Assembly: GCF_013401555.1 (NCBI RefSeq)
Contig: NZ_CP058552.1
Coordinates: 5,518,001 to 5,582,000, forward strand
DNA from: Paenibacillus sp. E222
GTDB taxonomy: Bacteria > Bacillota > Bacilli > Paenibacillales > Paenibacillaceae
DNA: 64,000 nt
Reading direction: 5' to 3'
Below, in pieces: positions 39,400-47,505 of this stretch. The notes beneath the pieces were generated by a model. That model was not told where the DNA came from, searched no databases, and saw only the letters and a program-made list of their open reading frames with translations. Both the position numbers and the translations under genes were made by a program. Within the stretch, counting starts at the first letter, position 1. Each line of letters starts with the position of its first letter.

Positions 39400-40144
39400 A
39401 CTTCTTCGCCAGCATCTTCATTGATGCATATAACGACTGCACATCACGTACAAGGGTCAGACCCTCCTGATCAATAATGGAGGAATACACATGTGGAATA
39501 ACCTGCGGAACCCCCGCCTCCAGTGCAATTTCGAGAATGGCTTCAAAATTATCCATATCTATGCCACCGGTAGGCTCTAGCGCAAAGTCTGCTTCAGCAC
39601 ACGCTTTCGCTACTGCTCGCAGCTCCTCTTCCCTTTTCAGACCCTGCATCGGGAAATACTTCAACGCATTGCCACCCATATCCCGCACCAATGCGATGGC
39701 AGCGTGCACAGGCACGACGGCAAGCTCGGATTGGGCAGCGCTCACTGGCCCCGTCGAAATATTGACAAAGCCCGGCTGACCTGTCGGGGAGACGAGACTG
39801 TTAATCCAGCTGTCCCGGTCTCCGAGATTTGCCCGTGTCGCACCGACTGCCGGAAATACCTGATTGATATGACTGCCCGGAAAATGTTTGACGATTTCGG
39901 CGACGACAGCAGCCTGCCGATTGTCTCCGGCACCCAGTCCAATTGAAACGGCATTGTCAATTTCACGGCCATAGGCTTCCATCGCCTCGACTGCTTCTGA
40001 CACAGTAGCGTAATCCTTGGAAAGAACACCGACGAGAACATGGCCCTCAGCCGCATCAAAAACCTCTTTTGCATTCGTAATGTCCTTGGCAAGCACATTC
40101 AAAGCCACCCGATTGTTATAAAATCGTTTTGCGATCTCAGACAT
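39392..40144 (-). CDS. dgaF: KDGP aldolase, DgaF-like
   Basis: Cleaves 2-keto-3-deoxy-6-phosphogluconate to pyruvate and glyceraldehyde-3-phosphate. The 250-residue protein matches the KDGP_aldolase (DgaF) family rather than classical Eda. Recognised segments are RVALNVLAKDITNAKEVFDA, the Lys-containing NALKYFPMQGLKREEE (Schiff-base lysine region) and EPTGGIDMDNF. In Salmonella DgaF follows the ammonia lyase DgaE, as here. Its ATG overlaps the dgaE stop by eight bases (ATGTCTGA). Confidence 0.86.
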   Translation of the reverse strand: MSEIAKRFYNNRVALNVLAKDITNAKEVFDAAEGHVLVGVLSKDYATVSEAVEAMEAYGREIDNAVSIGLGAGDNRQAAVVAEIVKHFPGSHINQVFPAVGATRANLGDRDSWINSLVSPTGQPGFVNISTGPVSAAQSELAVVPVHAAIALVRDMGGNALKYFPMQGLKREEELRAVAKACAEADFALEPTGGIDMDNFEAILEIALEAGVPQVIPHVYSSIIDQEGLTLVRDVQSLYASMKMLAKKYG

Positions 40145-41249
40145 GTCCTTCTCCTCCTGTCAGCTGTCGAATTCGATCTTCAATGACACGCATGTCATCC
40201 CCCATCAACGGGCGTGGATCAATATCGAAATACCCCTGCCTTACGCCATAATCACGTGTATAAATGGCGATAGGTCCGCCCCTCAGCTCCTCATTGAGCT
40301 GTTTGGCACTGATCCCCGCCTTCGCCTCGTCGACCTGAATGCGCCCTCTGTAAATCGCTCGGCCCGCTTCGTCCTGAACGATCGATACCTGAATCCCGGC
40401 TATCTGATTGAGTGACATTAGCGCCTGCAAGGAATCCTTTTCCTGCTCACTATGGTCCGCTTTGACTGCATATTCATCCAAAGCCTGAAGCAAGCCAAAC
40501 GTAGTTTCTTTACCAACCTTCATACTGCGCCCGATCCCGTGAAGCTGAACCTTCAACCATTCGATATAGGTTCGTTTACCTGCCACAATACCGGAAGTTG
40601 GGCCTTCAATGGCCTTGGATCCGCTGTAAATGGCTAGATCCGAATACTTCACATATTTGTGCAGGTCCTCTTCCGCAGCCGCATCGACTATGAGGGGTAC
40701 CTCGCACTTCTGGGCAACCTGCCAGGCTTCCTCTACGGAAATCATGTTTTTCTGTACCGCATGATGGGATTTGACGTACAGGATGGCAGCCGTTTTGTCG
40801 GAAACCGCATCCGCGATATGCTCAGCCCGACCTTCGTTGGCATATCCGGCTTCGATCAGCTTTCCACCACCAAGGTAAACCATCGTCTCCACAGGAGCTC
40901 CGTATTGTACATTGTGGCCTTTCAGCATAACAATTTCATTATTCGTGATTACTCCCTGATGCAGCTTCAAACTTGCGTGGCGTTTACCCTTTGTTACCAT
41001 GGCAGCTACGGAGAGCGCGATGCCGCTTGAGGCGGAATTGACAACAACGGCCGCTTCGGCACCGATTAGACGGGACACATAATCCCCTGATTTGTCTACA
41101 AGGTCTGCGATTTCCACATAAGTCTGCCCACCTTGCTTCATGGCGTCCATGACTGTGTCCGTCGGTGCCGATACGCCGAGAATACTCATCCGGCCGCTGG
41201 CGTTGATAACACGTTTCAGTCCATATTTAACATTTAATGAATTGCTCAC
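40137..41249 (-). CDS. dgaE: PLP-dependent ammonia lyase, DgaE-like (SelA fold)
   Basis: Removes ammonia from D-glucosaminate or its 6-phosphate to give KDG or KDPG. The 370-residue protein has the SelA/Dga-type aminotransferase fold. EAAVVVNSASSGIALSVAAM is the PLP phosphate region, DAAAEEDLHKY holds the cofactor Asp, and IYSGSKAIEGPTSGIVAG the Schiff-base lysine. GTG 41249 lies nine bases after AAGGAG, whereas the longer TTG 41255 is only three bases away. It overlaps the amidohydrolase gene by about 23 bases. Because no PTS is present but KDG kinase is, the unphosphorylated acid seems the likelier substrate. Confidence 0.84.
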   Translation of the reverse strand: MSNSLNVKYGLKRVINASGRMSILGVSAPTDTVMDAMKQGGQTYVEIADLVDKSGDYVSRLIGAEAAVVVNSASSGIALSVAAMVTKGKRHASLKLHQGVITNNEIVMLKGHNVQYGAPVETMVYLGGGKLIEAGYANEGRAEHIADAVSDKTAAILYVKSHHAVQKNMISVEEAWQVAQKCEVPLIVDAAAEEDLHKYVKYSDLAIYSGSKAIEGPTSGIVAGKRTYIEWLKVQLHGIGRSMKVGKETTFGLLQALDEYAVKADHSEQEKDSLQALMSLNQIAGIQVSIVQDEAGRAIYRGRIQVDEAKAGISAKQLNEELRGGPIAIYTRDYGVRQGYFDIDPRPLMGDDMRVIEDRIRQLTGGEGHV

Positions 41250-42327
41250 CCACAATCACTCCTTTTACTTCAATTTGACGGCTGGCTATCTTGCTTACGC
41301 CCTCGGAGTCCACAAGCGTTACAGGCTTGTCCACTACTTGAAAAAGAGTCAAATTGGCTTCATCACCTGCCTGAATCCTCCCCAGCTGCGGTCTGCGCAG
41401 CCACTCGGCTGCCCGTACGGTCACTCGATCTATCGTCTCGCTCAACGAGTAACCAAGTGCCAGAAACTTGCTTAACAGATTAGCCATGCTGTAGACCGGG
41501 CCGTTCAGGCGATTGCCCCTGTAAATATCCGTACTGATTGTGTCCGGGTCAATCCCATGCTGCTTGGCAGCTTCTGCAACCTGAAATGAAAAACTCGCTG
41601 TCCCATGTCCTACATCCAAATGCACCCCACGCTTGATGGCATCCTGCAATACTTCCAGCGGCGCGCCGCTATCATCGAACAAATTATTGCTTTTTCCATT
41701 CAAATAGTGAGTGACTACATCACCATCCTGTAAGATCGGCATCACCTCACGAATATCCGGTGGGGCTGATCCAATGTGAACCATAAGCGGCAGGCCTGTT
41801 TCCTGTGAAAACTCTCTTGCCAAATACAGCGGCTGCAGGCCGTTTTTGCCGACCACACTTCCACTGATTCTCGCTTTTAATCCCACGATGAACTCAGGAT
41901 ATGCCCGGGCAGCCTCTAGCACCTTGTCCCGATCAATCCAGTCCAGATTCGACAATTCGTCAGTACGCAGTAAGCCGAGTCGAGATATGTTCAAAAAGGC
42001 AAACAGCCGGGTAGCCGCCTTATGAGCGCTTATCGCCAGATCGCCAATTCGATCAGCCCCGCAGCTGCCTGCGTCCACAATTGTAGTAACGCCCTGCTTT
42101 ACACCGATTTCATCCATATCGTCCCCATAAGGATCAAGCTCTGGAAAAGCATGTACATGCATGTCGATCCATCCGCTGGATACGTATGCTCCAGGCGACT
42201 CCCACATCCGATCTCCCGTTGCCGTTCCGCCAGGAGCGATCTTCACAATCCTGCCTTCATGGATAACCACATCCACCTCTTCACCGCTTGTAAGACGGAC
42301 TCGACGCAATACCAGCTGACCGTCCAT
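41227..42327 (-). CDS. Amidohydrolase/deacetylase (dihydroorotase-like)
   Basis: A 366-residue metal-dependent amidohydrolase. Metal ligands are seen in WIDMHVHAFPE (HxH), MVHIGSA, LDVGHG and the later TISTDIY Asp. It belongs to the branch typified by Enterococcus EF0837 and Atu3266, N-acyl amino-acid/amino-sugar-acid deacetylases that commonly sit beside SelA-like lyases. A plausible role is removal of an acyl group before DgaE acts. ATG 42327 after GGAAGGGG is used; the longer frame to 42477 lacks a site. It is the first gene of the four-gene operon. Confidence 0.83.
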   Translation of the reverse strand: MDGQLVLRRVRLTSGEEVDVVIHEGRIVKIAPGGTATGDRMWESPGAYVSSGWIDMHVHAFPELDPYGDDMDEIGVKQGVTTIVDAGSCGADRIGDLAISAHKAATRLFAFLNISRLGLLRTDELSNLDWIDRDKVLEAARAYPEFIVGLKARISGSVVGKNGLQPLYLAREFSQETGLPLMVHIGSAPPDIREVMPILQDGDVVTHYLNGKSNNLFDDSGAPLEVLQDAIKRGVHLDVGHGTASFSFQVAEAAKQHGIDPDTISTDIYRGNRLNGPVYSMANLLSKFLALGYSLSETIDRVTVRAAEWLRRPQLGRIQAGDEANLTLFQVVDKPVTLVDSEGVSKIASRQIEVKGVIVGEQFIKC

Positions 42328-42513
42328 CACAATCCCCTTCCTGTTCTGGAATATTGGATTCACCTGTTCCTGCTTCATATGTATTGATATGAGAATACCC
42401 CTCTGTTCAACAAAAATAAATTCATCTTTCCAGATGCTCATACTCTTGTCTACTAAAAGGGGTAGCCTGTCAGTCATATTCTATTACTTCTATTCCTATT
42501 TCCACAATCCTGT

Positions 42514-43599
42514 TTATTTCGGCTGAATATATCCTTCAGCTTTGAGCAATTCAGCGATCAGTACAGCACCGCCTGCTGCTCCGCGCAGCGTGTTGTGAGA
42601 CAGTCCTACAAACTTGTAATCATACAGGGAGTCTTCGCGCAGTCTGCCCGTAGAAACACCCATACCGCGCTCGATGTCACGATCCAGCTTCGTTTGGGGT
42701 CTGTTCTCTTCTTCGAAATACGTAATGAACTGTTTCGGTGCGCTTGGCAGACCCAGTTCTTGCGGACGACCTTTGAATTGCAGCCAACGGTCCAGAATTT
42801 CTTCTTTGGATGGTTTTTTCTCAAAGGATACAAAAACTGTCGCCAGGTGACCATCTGTTACCGGAACACGAATACATTGTGTTGTAATTAATGGGGACGA
42901 CGCTTTTACAATCTCATTATTTTGAATGCTTCCCCAGATGCGAAGCGGCTCCTGTTCACTTTTCTCTTCCTCGCCACCGATGTATGGAATCACGTTATCC
43001 AGCATTTCCGGCCAGTCGGTAAAGTTTTTACCTGCGCCAGAGATCGCTTGGTATGTGGAAGCCACCACTTGAGTTGGATTGAACTCGCGCAACGCGTGGA
43101 GTGCAGGCACATAGCTCTGAATCGAGCAGTTTGGTTTAACTGCGATGAATCCGGTTTTGGTTCCGAGACGTTTGCGTTGAGCTTCAATCACGTCCAGATG
43201 TCCCGGGTTAATTTCTGGAATGACCATGGGTACATCCGCTGTCCAGCGATGAGCCGAGTTGTTGGAAACAACCGGAGTTCCCGTTTTGGCATAAGCCTCT
43301 TCGAGCGCTTGAATTTCATTCTTTTTCATATCTACAGCACAGAATATAAAATCAACCTGGCTCGCAAAAGCTTCCACTTGGGAAGCATCCTGCACAACGA
43401 TGTTTTTCACGGCTTCCGGAATCGCAGCAGCGAGCTTCCATCTGCCTTGTACGGATTCTTCGTATGTTTTGCCTGCCGAGTTGGCACTTGCTGAAATAGC
43501 CGTTACTTCAAACCATGGGTGTTCATTGAGCAGATCCACAAAACGCTGACCTACCATCCCCGTTCCTCCGACGATACCGACTTTCAATTTTGCTGACAT
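42514..43599 (-). CDS. asd: Aspartate-semialdehyde dehydrogenase
   Basis: Reduces aspartyl phosphate to aspartate semialdehyde, the branch point to lysine/diaminopimelate, threonine and methionine. The 361-residue enzyme has an NADP-binding GGTGMVGQRF start, catalytic Cys in AVKPNCSIQSYV, and the substrate-binding segments EINPGHLDV and RVPVTDGH. Length and motif spelling match the longer archaeal/fungal-like Asd class. AAAGGAAATG precedes the ATG. It is preceded by a T-box leader, so charging of a tRNA, probably tRNA-Lys, controls it. Confidence 0.95.
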   Translation of the reverse strand: MSAKLKVGIVGGTGMVGQRFVDLLNEHPWFEVTAISASANSAGKTYEESVQGRWKLAAAIPEAVKNIVVQDASQVEAFASQVDFIFCAVDMKKNEIQALEEAYAKTGTPVVSNNSAHRWTADVPMVIPEINPGHLDVIEAQRKRLGTKTGFIAVKPNCSIQSYVPALHALREFNPTQVVASTYQAISGAGKNFTDWPEMLDNVIPYIGGEEEKSEQEPLRIWGSIQNNEIVKASSPLITTQCIRVPVTDGHLATVFVSFEKKPSKEEILDRWLQFKGRPQELGLPSAPKQFITYFEEENRPQTKLDRDIERGMGVSTGRLREDSLYDYKFVGLSHNTLRGAAGGAVLIAELLKAEGYIQPK

Positions 43600-43684
43600 A
43601 AAATCATCATTTCCTTTCGGTGTGAGTTTCCTCTAATTAAACACTATTCAGGCATTTCCAAAGCGTGTAGCCAACATCCCGGAA

Positions 43685-44000
43685 AAACCAAAAAATCCCA
43701 TCCCCAAGACAAAAGTCTCAGGGACGAGATTGTTACACTCGTGGTACCACCCAGATTCGCCAATATGTCGCCATACCAGCCTCTTCGAGTTAAGGATAAC
43801 CGCACGCACTCCATCATGCCGCATCCGCATATACTCTCGCTCTGTAACAGGAGCTCCTGTCACACCATCCCTCGATCATGAAAGTTCCGATGTGCTGCTC
43901 TGAGTCTTTATTCAACAAAAAATTCTTTACCCCTTTTCAGCTGCCGGAGCTCTCTGTGAAAGAAACCTTTTATCTACTCATCTCTTCATCGCATTTGATA
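43685..44000 (-). ncRNA. T-box riboswitch upstream of asd, probable lysine specifier
   Basis: On the minus strand Stem I starts GCGATGAAGAGATGAGTAGA and closes through CGATG/CATCG and TGAGT/ACTCA. The specifier loop 3' side reads GAATAAAGACTCA, placing AAA (or AAG one base on) as the codon, both lysine. The AGAGAGC distal bulge follows. The antiterminator core GGGTGGTACCACG and the terminator, CTCGTCCCTGAGACTTTTGT region then GGGATTTTTT, finish about 85 bases before asd. T-box identity is firm; the amino acid is a reading by eye. Confidence 0.88.
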
Positions 44001-44005
44001 TTGCG

Positions 44006-44033
44006 ATTATAATATCAAAATTACCATCGTGAA
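44006..44033 (-). promoter_or_regulatory. Probable sigma-A promoter of the T-box-asd transcript
   Basis: TTCACG and TATAAT are spaced 16 bases apart on the minus strand, ending shortly before Stem I. Confidence 0.6.
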
Positions 44034-44189
44034 GTAAACACATTTTTTTAGATCATGGAATTTATGCGTTTTCAGCGGAACTGAACAATTCAATTATCGC
44101 AACAAAAATTGCAGCTAAACGCGGTCTGTCTTCTGTGTAAGTACGTCGATAGACGTTTTTCTTATAAATTGCTGCAAATGGCTATTTCT

Positions 44190-45035
44190 TTACTGCTTTT
44201 TGGCAACCATCGCATACGTTCCCAGTGGACTCCCAGGCCCCGTCGCATGATGTGTCCTAAGTAATTTAAGTTCAGAAAGAAGGAGTGTTTTTACCTTGTC
44301 CGGGATCGGAAGCATTTGCAGTTCCACAGGCGCTTCTGCCAGTGTCATTTCGGTTTCCCAACGACCGTCCTGCAGCTCGGAAGAATGGATCGAAATCTCT
44401 TCCTTAATTGTCCAGCCCGCCGCAGAGACAAGCTCTTGGATATCCTCCGGTGTAAAAAGCGTACGCACATTGGAGAAGCTGTTCTCCTTGTAACACTCGA
44501 CCTGGGACTGAATCAGAACGGATAACCAATGCGAGAGCTGGCTCACATCTGTAACTCGTGCATCCCATTCAGCGAAGCATAACTGATGTCCCCACGTCCT
44601 AACCTTGCTAAGAATCTGCGCGAGTTCATCAAATGATTTCAAATACCATGAACAATGGGAAAGTACGATCACATCAAACTCATTCTCGGCAAATTGAGCC
44701 TGATCACTTAGGATGTCAAACTCATAATCCATTCGAATTCGGTCACCCAGCGGAGATTTCAGCAGCTTGGCTGCTGCTTCCCCTACGGTCAGTGGTGCAC
44801 CATAATCCTCTGGTGCAATATCTACACCATGAACGTACCCATGCTCCCCCACCAGATGTGCAAGCACGGCCGTTGTATCTCCCTGACCACAACCGATTTC
44901 CAGAACGCGGCTGCCTTCCTTGATTCCCCAAAAGAGTCCCAGTTTCAACCGATGCTCGGTCTGAATGTATTGAATGGCGGCGTTATCCTCCACGTCCATA
45001 TAGTGAATAAGATCCCTGATGATAGTCTCACTCAT
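44190..45035 (-). CDS. Class I SAM-dependent methyltransferase
   Basis: A 281-residue Rossmann-fold methyltransferase. GSRVLEIGCGQGDTTAVLAH is motif I, GVDIAPEDY holds the acidic residue for the SAM ribose, and VIVLSHCSWYLKS is motif IV/post-I. The C-terminal half (TPEDIQELVSAAGWTIKEE) resembles UbiE/small-molecule methyltransferases. No substrate can be named from sequence or neighbours. GGAGTGAGG precedes the ATG. It appears monocistronic, between asd and the glycosylation operon. Confidence 0.84.
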   Translation of the reverse strand: MSETIIRDLIHYMDVEDNAAIQYIQTEHRLKLGLFWGIKEGSRVLEIGCGQGDTTAVLAHLVGEHGYVHGVDIAPEDYGAPLTVGEAAAKLLKSPLGDRIRMDYEFDILSDQAQFAENEFDVIVLSHCSWYLKSFDELAQILSKVRTWGHQLCFAEWDARVTDVSQLSHWLSVLIQSQVECYKENSFSNVRTLFTPEDIQELVSAAGWTIKEEISIHSSELQDGRWETEMTLAEAPVELQMLPIPDKVKTLLLSELKLLRTHHATGPGSPLGTYAMVAKKQ

Positions 45036-45181
45036 GATTCCTCACTCCTCAAAGAGCAACTTGAACTTCCTGCCATTGTAGCGTGACAGGCATCATTGTA
45101 CAAGGCTGGAGTCTATGACAGGACCATAGCACGGAGGAGCCCCACCTACAGCAGATCTAAACCTCTGCTACATATCAATCC

Positions 45182-46054
45182 CTATGCCCATTGGGTAGTA
45201 AGCTTCTGAAGATATGGTGTCAGCATGGGCTGTAGTTCCTTACGCATCAGTCCAATCTCCAGGATGGCCTGAATATATCCGAACTGATCACCAATATCGT
45301 AGCGGCGTCCTTCCAGCTCAAGGGCCAGTAATTCCTCCACCTGGCTTACTTCTTTCAACGCATCCGTTAGCTGATATTCCCCTCCAGCACCTCTCTCAAT
45401 TCGATCGAGAATAGGAAAGATGGAAGGTTTCAGAATGTAACGTCCCATCACAGCTGTTCGGGAGGGCGCTTCTGCAATGGAAGGTTTCTCTACCAGATTG
45501 GTGATCCGGTGAACCCGTTCCTCTGCCCCTTGTGAATCGATAATCCCGTATTTACTCACGTCAGCAGGTTGCACCTGCCGCACGCCAACAATCTGGCTGC
45601 CTGTCTTTTCATATAAATGAATCATCTGTGCGAGCGCCGGTGGATCTGACACCATAATATCATCACCAAGCAGTACGGCAAATGGATCATCTCCCACAAA
45701 CTGACGAGCACATCCAATCGCATGGCCTAATCCAAGCGGCTCTTTTTGACGGATAAAATGAATACTCGCCATTTCGCTGATCGCTTGCACTTCTTCCAAT
45801 AGCGCTTGCTTGCCTTTGGCGTACAGGGAATGCTCCAATTCAACCGATTTGTCAAAATGATCTTCGATTGATTTTTTATTGCGTCCGGTTACGATGATAA
45901 TATTTTCAATGCCCGATTGTACCGCTTCTTCCACAATGTATTGGATGGCCGGTTTGTCCACTATCGGCAGCATTTCTTTGGGTTGTGCCTTGGTTGCAGG
46001 CAAGAATCGGGTGCCAAGCCCCGCTGCCGGAATGACTGCTTTTTTAATTCTCAT
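45182..46054 (-). CDS. galU: UTP-glucose-1-phosphate uridylyltransferase
   Basis: Makes UDP-glucose from UTP and glucose-1-phosphate. The 290-residue protein has the nucleotide-binding AAGLGTRFLPATKAQPKEML, sugar-nucleotide segments LGLGHAIGCARQF and LLGDDIM, and EKPSIAEAPS. These are all canonical GalU/GtaB features. ATG 46054, eleven bases after AAAGGAG, agrees with family start positions, and the longer frame to 46081 is rejected. It is last in an operon with GtrA, GT2 and GT39 genes, so its UDP-glucose may feed that glycosylation system. Confidence 0.94.
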   Translation of the reverse strand: MRIKKAVIPAAGLGTRFLPATKAQPKEMLPIVDKPAIQYIVEEAVQSGIENIIIVTGRNKKSIEDHFDKSVELEHSLYAKGKQALLEEVQAISEMASIHFIRQKEPLGLGHAIGCARQFVGDDPFAVLLGDDIMVSDPPALAQMIHLYEKTGSQIVGVRQVQPADVSKYGIIDSQGAEERVHRITNLVEKPSIAEAPSRTAVMGRYILKPSIFPILDRIERGAGGEYQLTDALKEVSQVEELLALELEGRRYDIGDQFGYIQAILEIGLMRKELQPMLTPYLQKLTTQWA

Positions 46055-46055
46055 A

Positions 46056-46493
46056 TTATGAAATACTCCTTTCATTAGCATCAGATGAAGGGTCAGATCC
46101 TTGAACAGGCTCAGCCCGGAACACCCAATACCGACTGGCGATATAGTTTATAACCATGCCCGAGAGAGTCGCCAGTATTTTACTCATGACAACGCTCCAA
46201 CCTAATGTGCTATTGCAGATGTACAGAATCAGAGAGGATAACGCCAGAACAACTAGATTGGTAATTACAAAACGTATGATTTCGTTTTTTTTGCCCTGTC
46301 TTCCCGCATTCTGAAAGGTCCATCTGCCGTTCCACCAGTAACTGTTCACGACCCCACAGCTATACGAGATCACCTGGGCAATTAGAGCATGTGCGCCTGC
46401 GGCAGCGAGCAGCGTGAATACCATCGCATCCACTGCCGTATTCAGGACACCCACAATTCCGAACTTAAATATAGTGACCAACCGATTAGTCAT
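46056..46493 (-). CDS. GtrA-family membrane protein
   Basis: A 145-residue four-helix membrane protein. FKFGIVGVLNTAVDAMVFTLL and NSYWWNGRWTF, then NYIASRYWVF, are the characteristic GtrA motifs. GtrA proteins are thought to flip undecaprenyl-phosphate-linked sugar across the membrane. Its ATG at 46493 overlaps the preceding glycosyltransferase stop by eight bases. It sits between the GT2 lipid-sugar synthase and GalU, a standard context for such a flippase. Confidence 0.9.
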   Translation of the reverse strand: MTNRLVTIFKFGIVGVLNTAVDAMVFTLLAAAGAHALIAQVISYSCGVVNSYWWNGRWTFQNAGRQGKKNEIIRFVITNLVVLALSSLILYICNSTLGWSVVMSKILATLSGMVINYIASRYWVFRAEPVQGSDPSSDANERSIS

Positions 46494-47472
46494 GATGAGC
46501 AACTCTGCCCGTTAACCGTGACTGACTCGACTGACTTTCCACCTGATACACATCTCTTATGATATAGAGCGGACGCGCCTTCGTTTCATCATAGATTCGG
46601 CCAACATACTCGCCAAGAATGCCCAGCATGACCAATGTGAAGCCGTTAAAAATCAGCATGATGCTGACCATTGAAGGCCATCCTTTGATCGTTGAATCGG
46701 TAAATATCGCTGAAGCGATGACACTTAGCATATAGATGAAGCCTCCGATGGATAAAACAGCTCCCACGTAACCTGCAAGCTTGAGCGGTTTGTGTGAGAA
46801 TGAGGTGATGCCGTCCAGACTCAGCTTCAGCATGCGTTTTAGCGGGTATTTGGTCTCCCCTGCCAAGCGTTCATCCCGTTCATACTCAATGGCCGTCTGA
46901 CGGAATCCCACCCAACTGACCAGACCGCGGACAAATCGATTTTTTTCAGGAAGACGTTTCATCTCATCACATACCTTGCGATCAATCAAACGGAAATCCC
47001 CCGTGTCCACTGGAATATCCGTATCCGTCGACGCACGCAGTACACGATAGAAAAGGCTTGCCGACCATTTCTTGAAGCGGGTCTCCCCGCTTCGTCTGGT
47101 CCGACGGGCATAGACAACCTCATAGCCCTCTTTCCACATGGCGATCATGTCCAATATCAGCTCGGGAGGGTCCTGAAGATCCGCATCAATAATGACGACT
47201 GCATCGCCTGCTGCATAATCCATCCCTGCCGTAATTGCGATCTGGTGACCGAAGTTGCGTGCAAAATCAATCAGCTTCACACTCTCGTCCCAACGGGCGT
47301 AGTCACGGATCATCTGTGCACTTTGGTCCACGCTGCCGTCGTTGACAAAGAGAAGCTCGTAGCTCTCTCCCGTGCTGCCCATGACTTTTTTCAAACGACG
47401 ATAGGTTTCCTCAATCACCGCTTCTTCGTTATACATTGGAATGATAATGCTATAACGGCACTTTTGAGCCAT
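46486..47472 (-). CDS. GT2 glycosyltransferase, GtrB/YkcC-like undecaprenyl-phosphate sugar synthase
   Basis: A 328-residue membrane-bound GT-A enzyme. SIIIPMYNEEAV starts the domain, IIDADLQDPPELI carries the DxD metal motif, and TGDFRLIDRKV and KNRFVRGLVSW are typical of DPM1/GtrB/YkcC. Two C-terminal helices anchor it. It should load a sugar, probably glucose or N-acetylhexosamine, onto undecaprenyl phosphate on the inner face. GGGAGGGAA precedes the ATG. The gene lies 33 bp after the GT39 gene in the same operon. Confidence 0.9.
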   Translation of the reverse strand: MAQKCRYSIIIPMYNEEAVIEETYRRLKKVMGSTGESYELLFVNDGSVDQSAQMIRDYARWDESVKLIDFARNFGHQIAITAGMDYAAGDAVVIIDADLQDPPELILDMIAMWKEGYEVVYARRTRRSGETRFKKWSASLFYRVLRASTDTDIPVDTGDFRLIDRKVCDEMKRLPEKNRFVRGLVSWVGFRQTAIEYERDERLAGETKYPLKRMLKLSLDGITSFSHKPLKLAGYVGAVLSIGGFIYMLSVIASAIFTDSTIKGWPSMVSIMLIFNGFTLVMLGILGEYVGRIYDETKARPLYIIRDVYQVESQSSQSRLTGRVAHHD

Positions 47473-47505
47473 GTTCGTTCCCTCCCTTGTACCATTTGAT
47501 CACGC

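Noticed and set aside
44143..44160. ACGTC-GATA-GACGT hairpin with T-run
   Set aside because: It points along the plus strand where no gene lies upstream, and the five-base stem could be chance.
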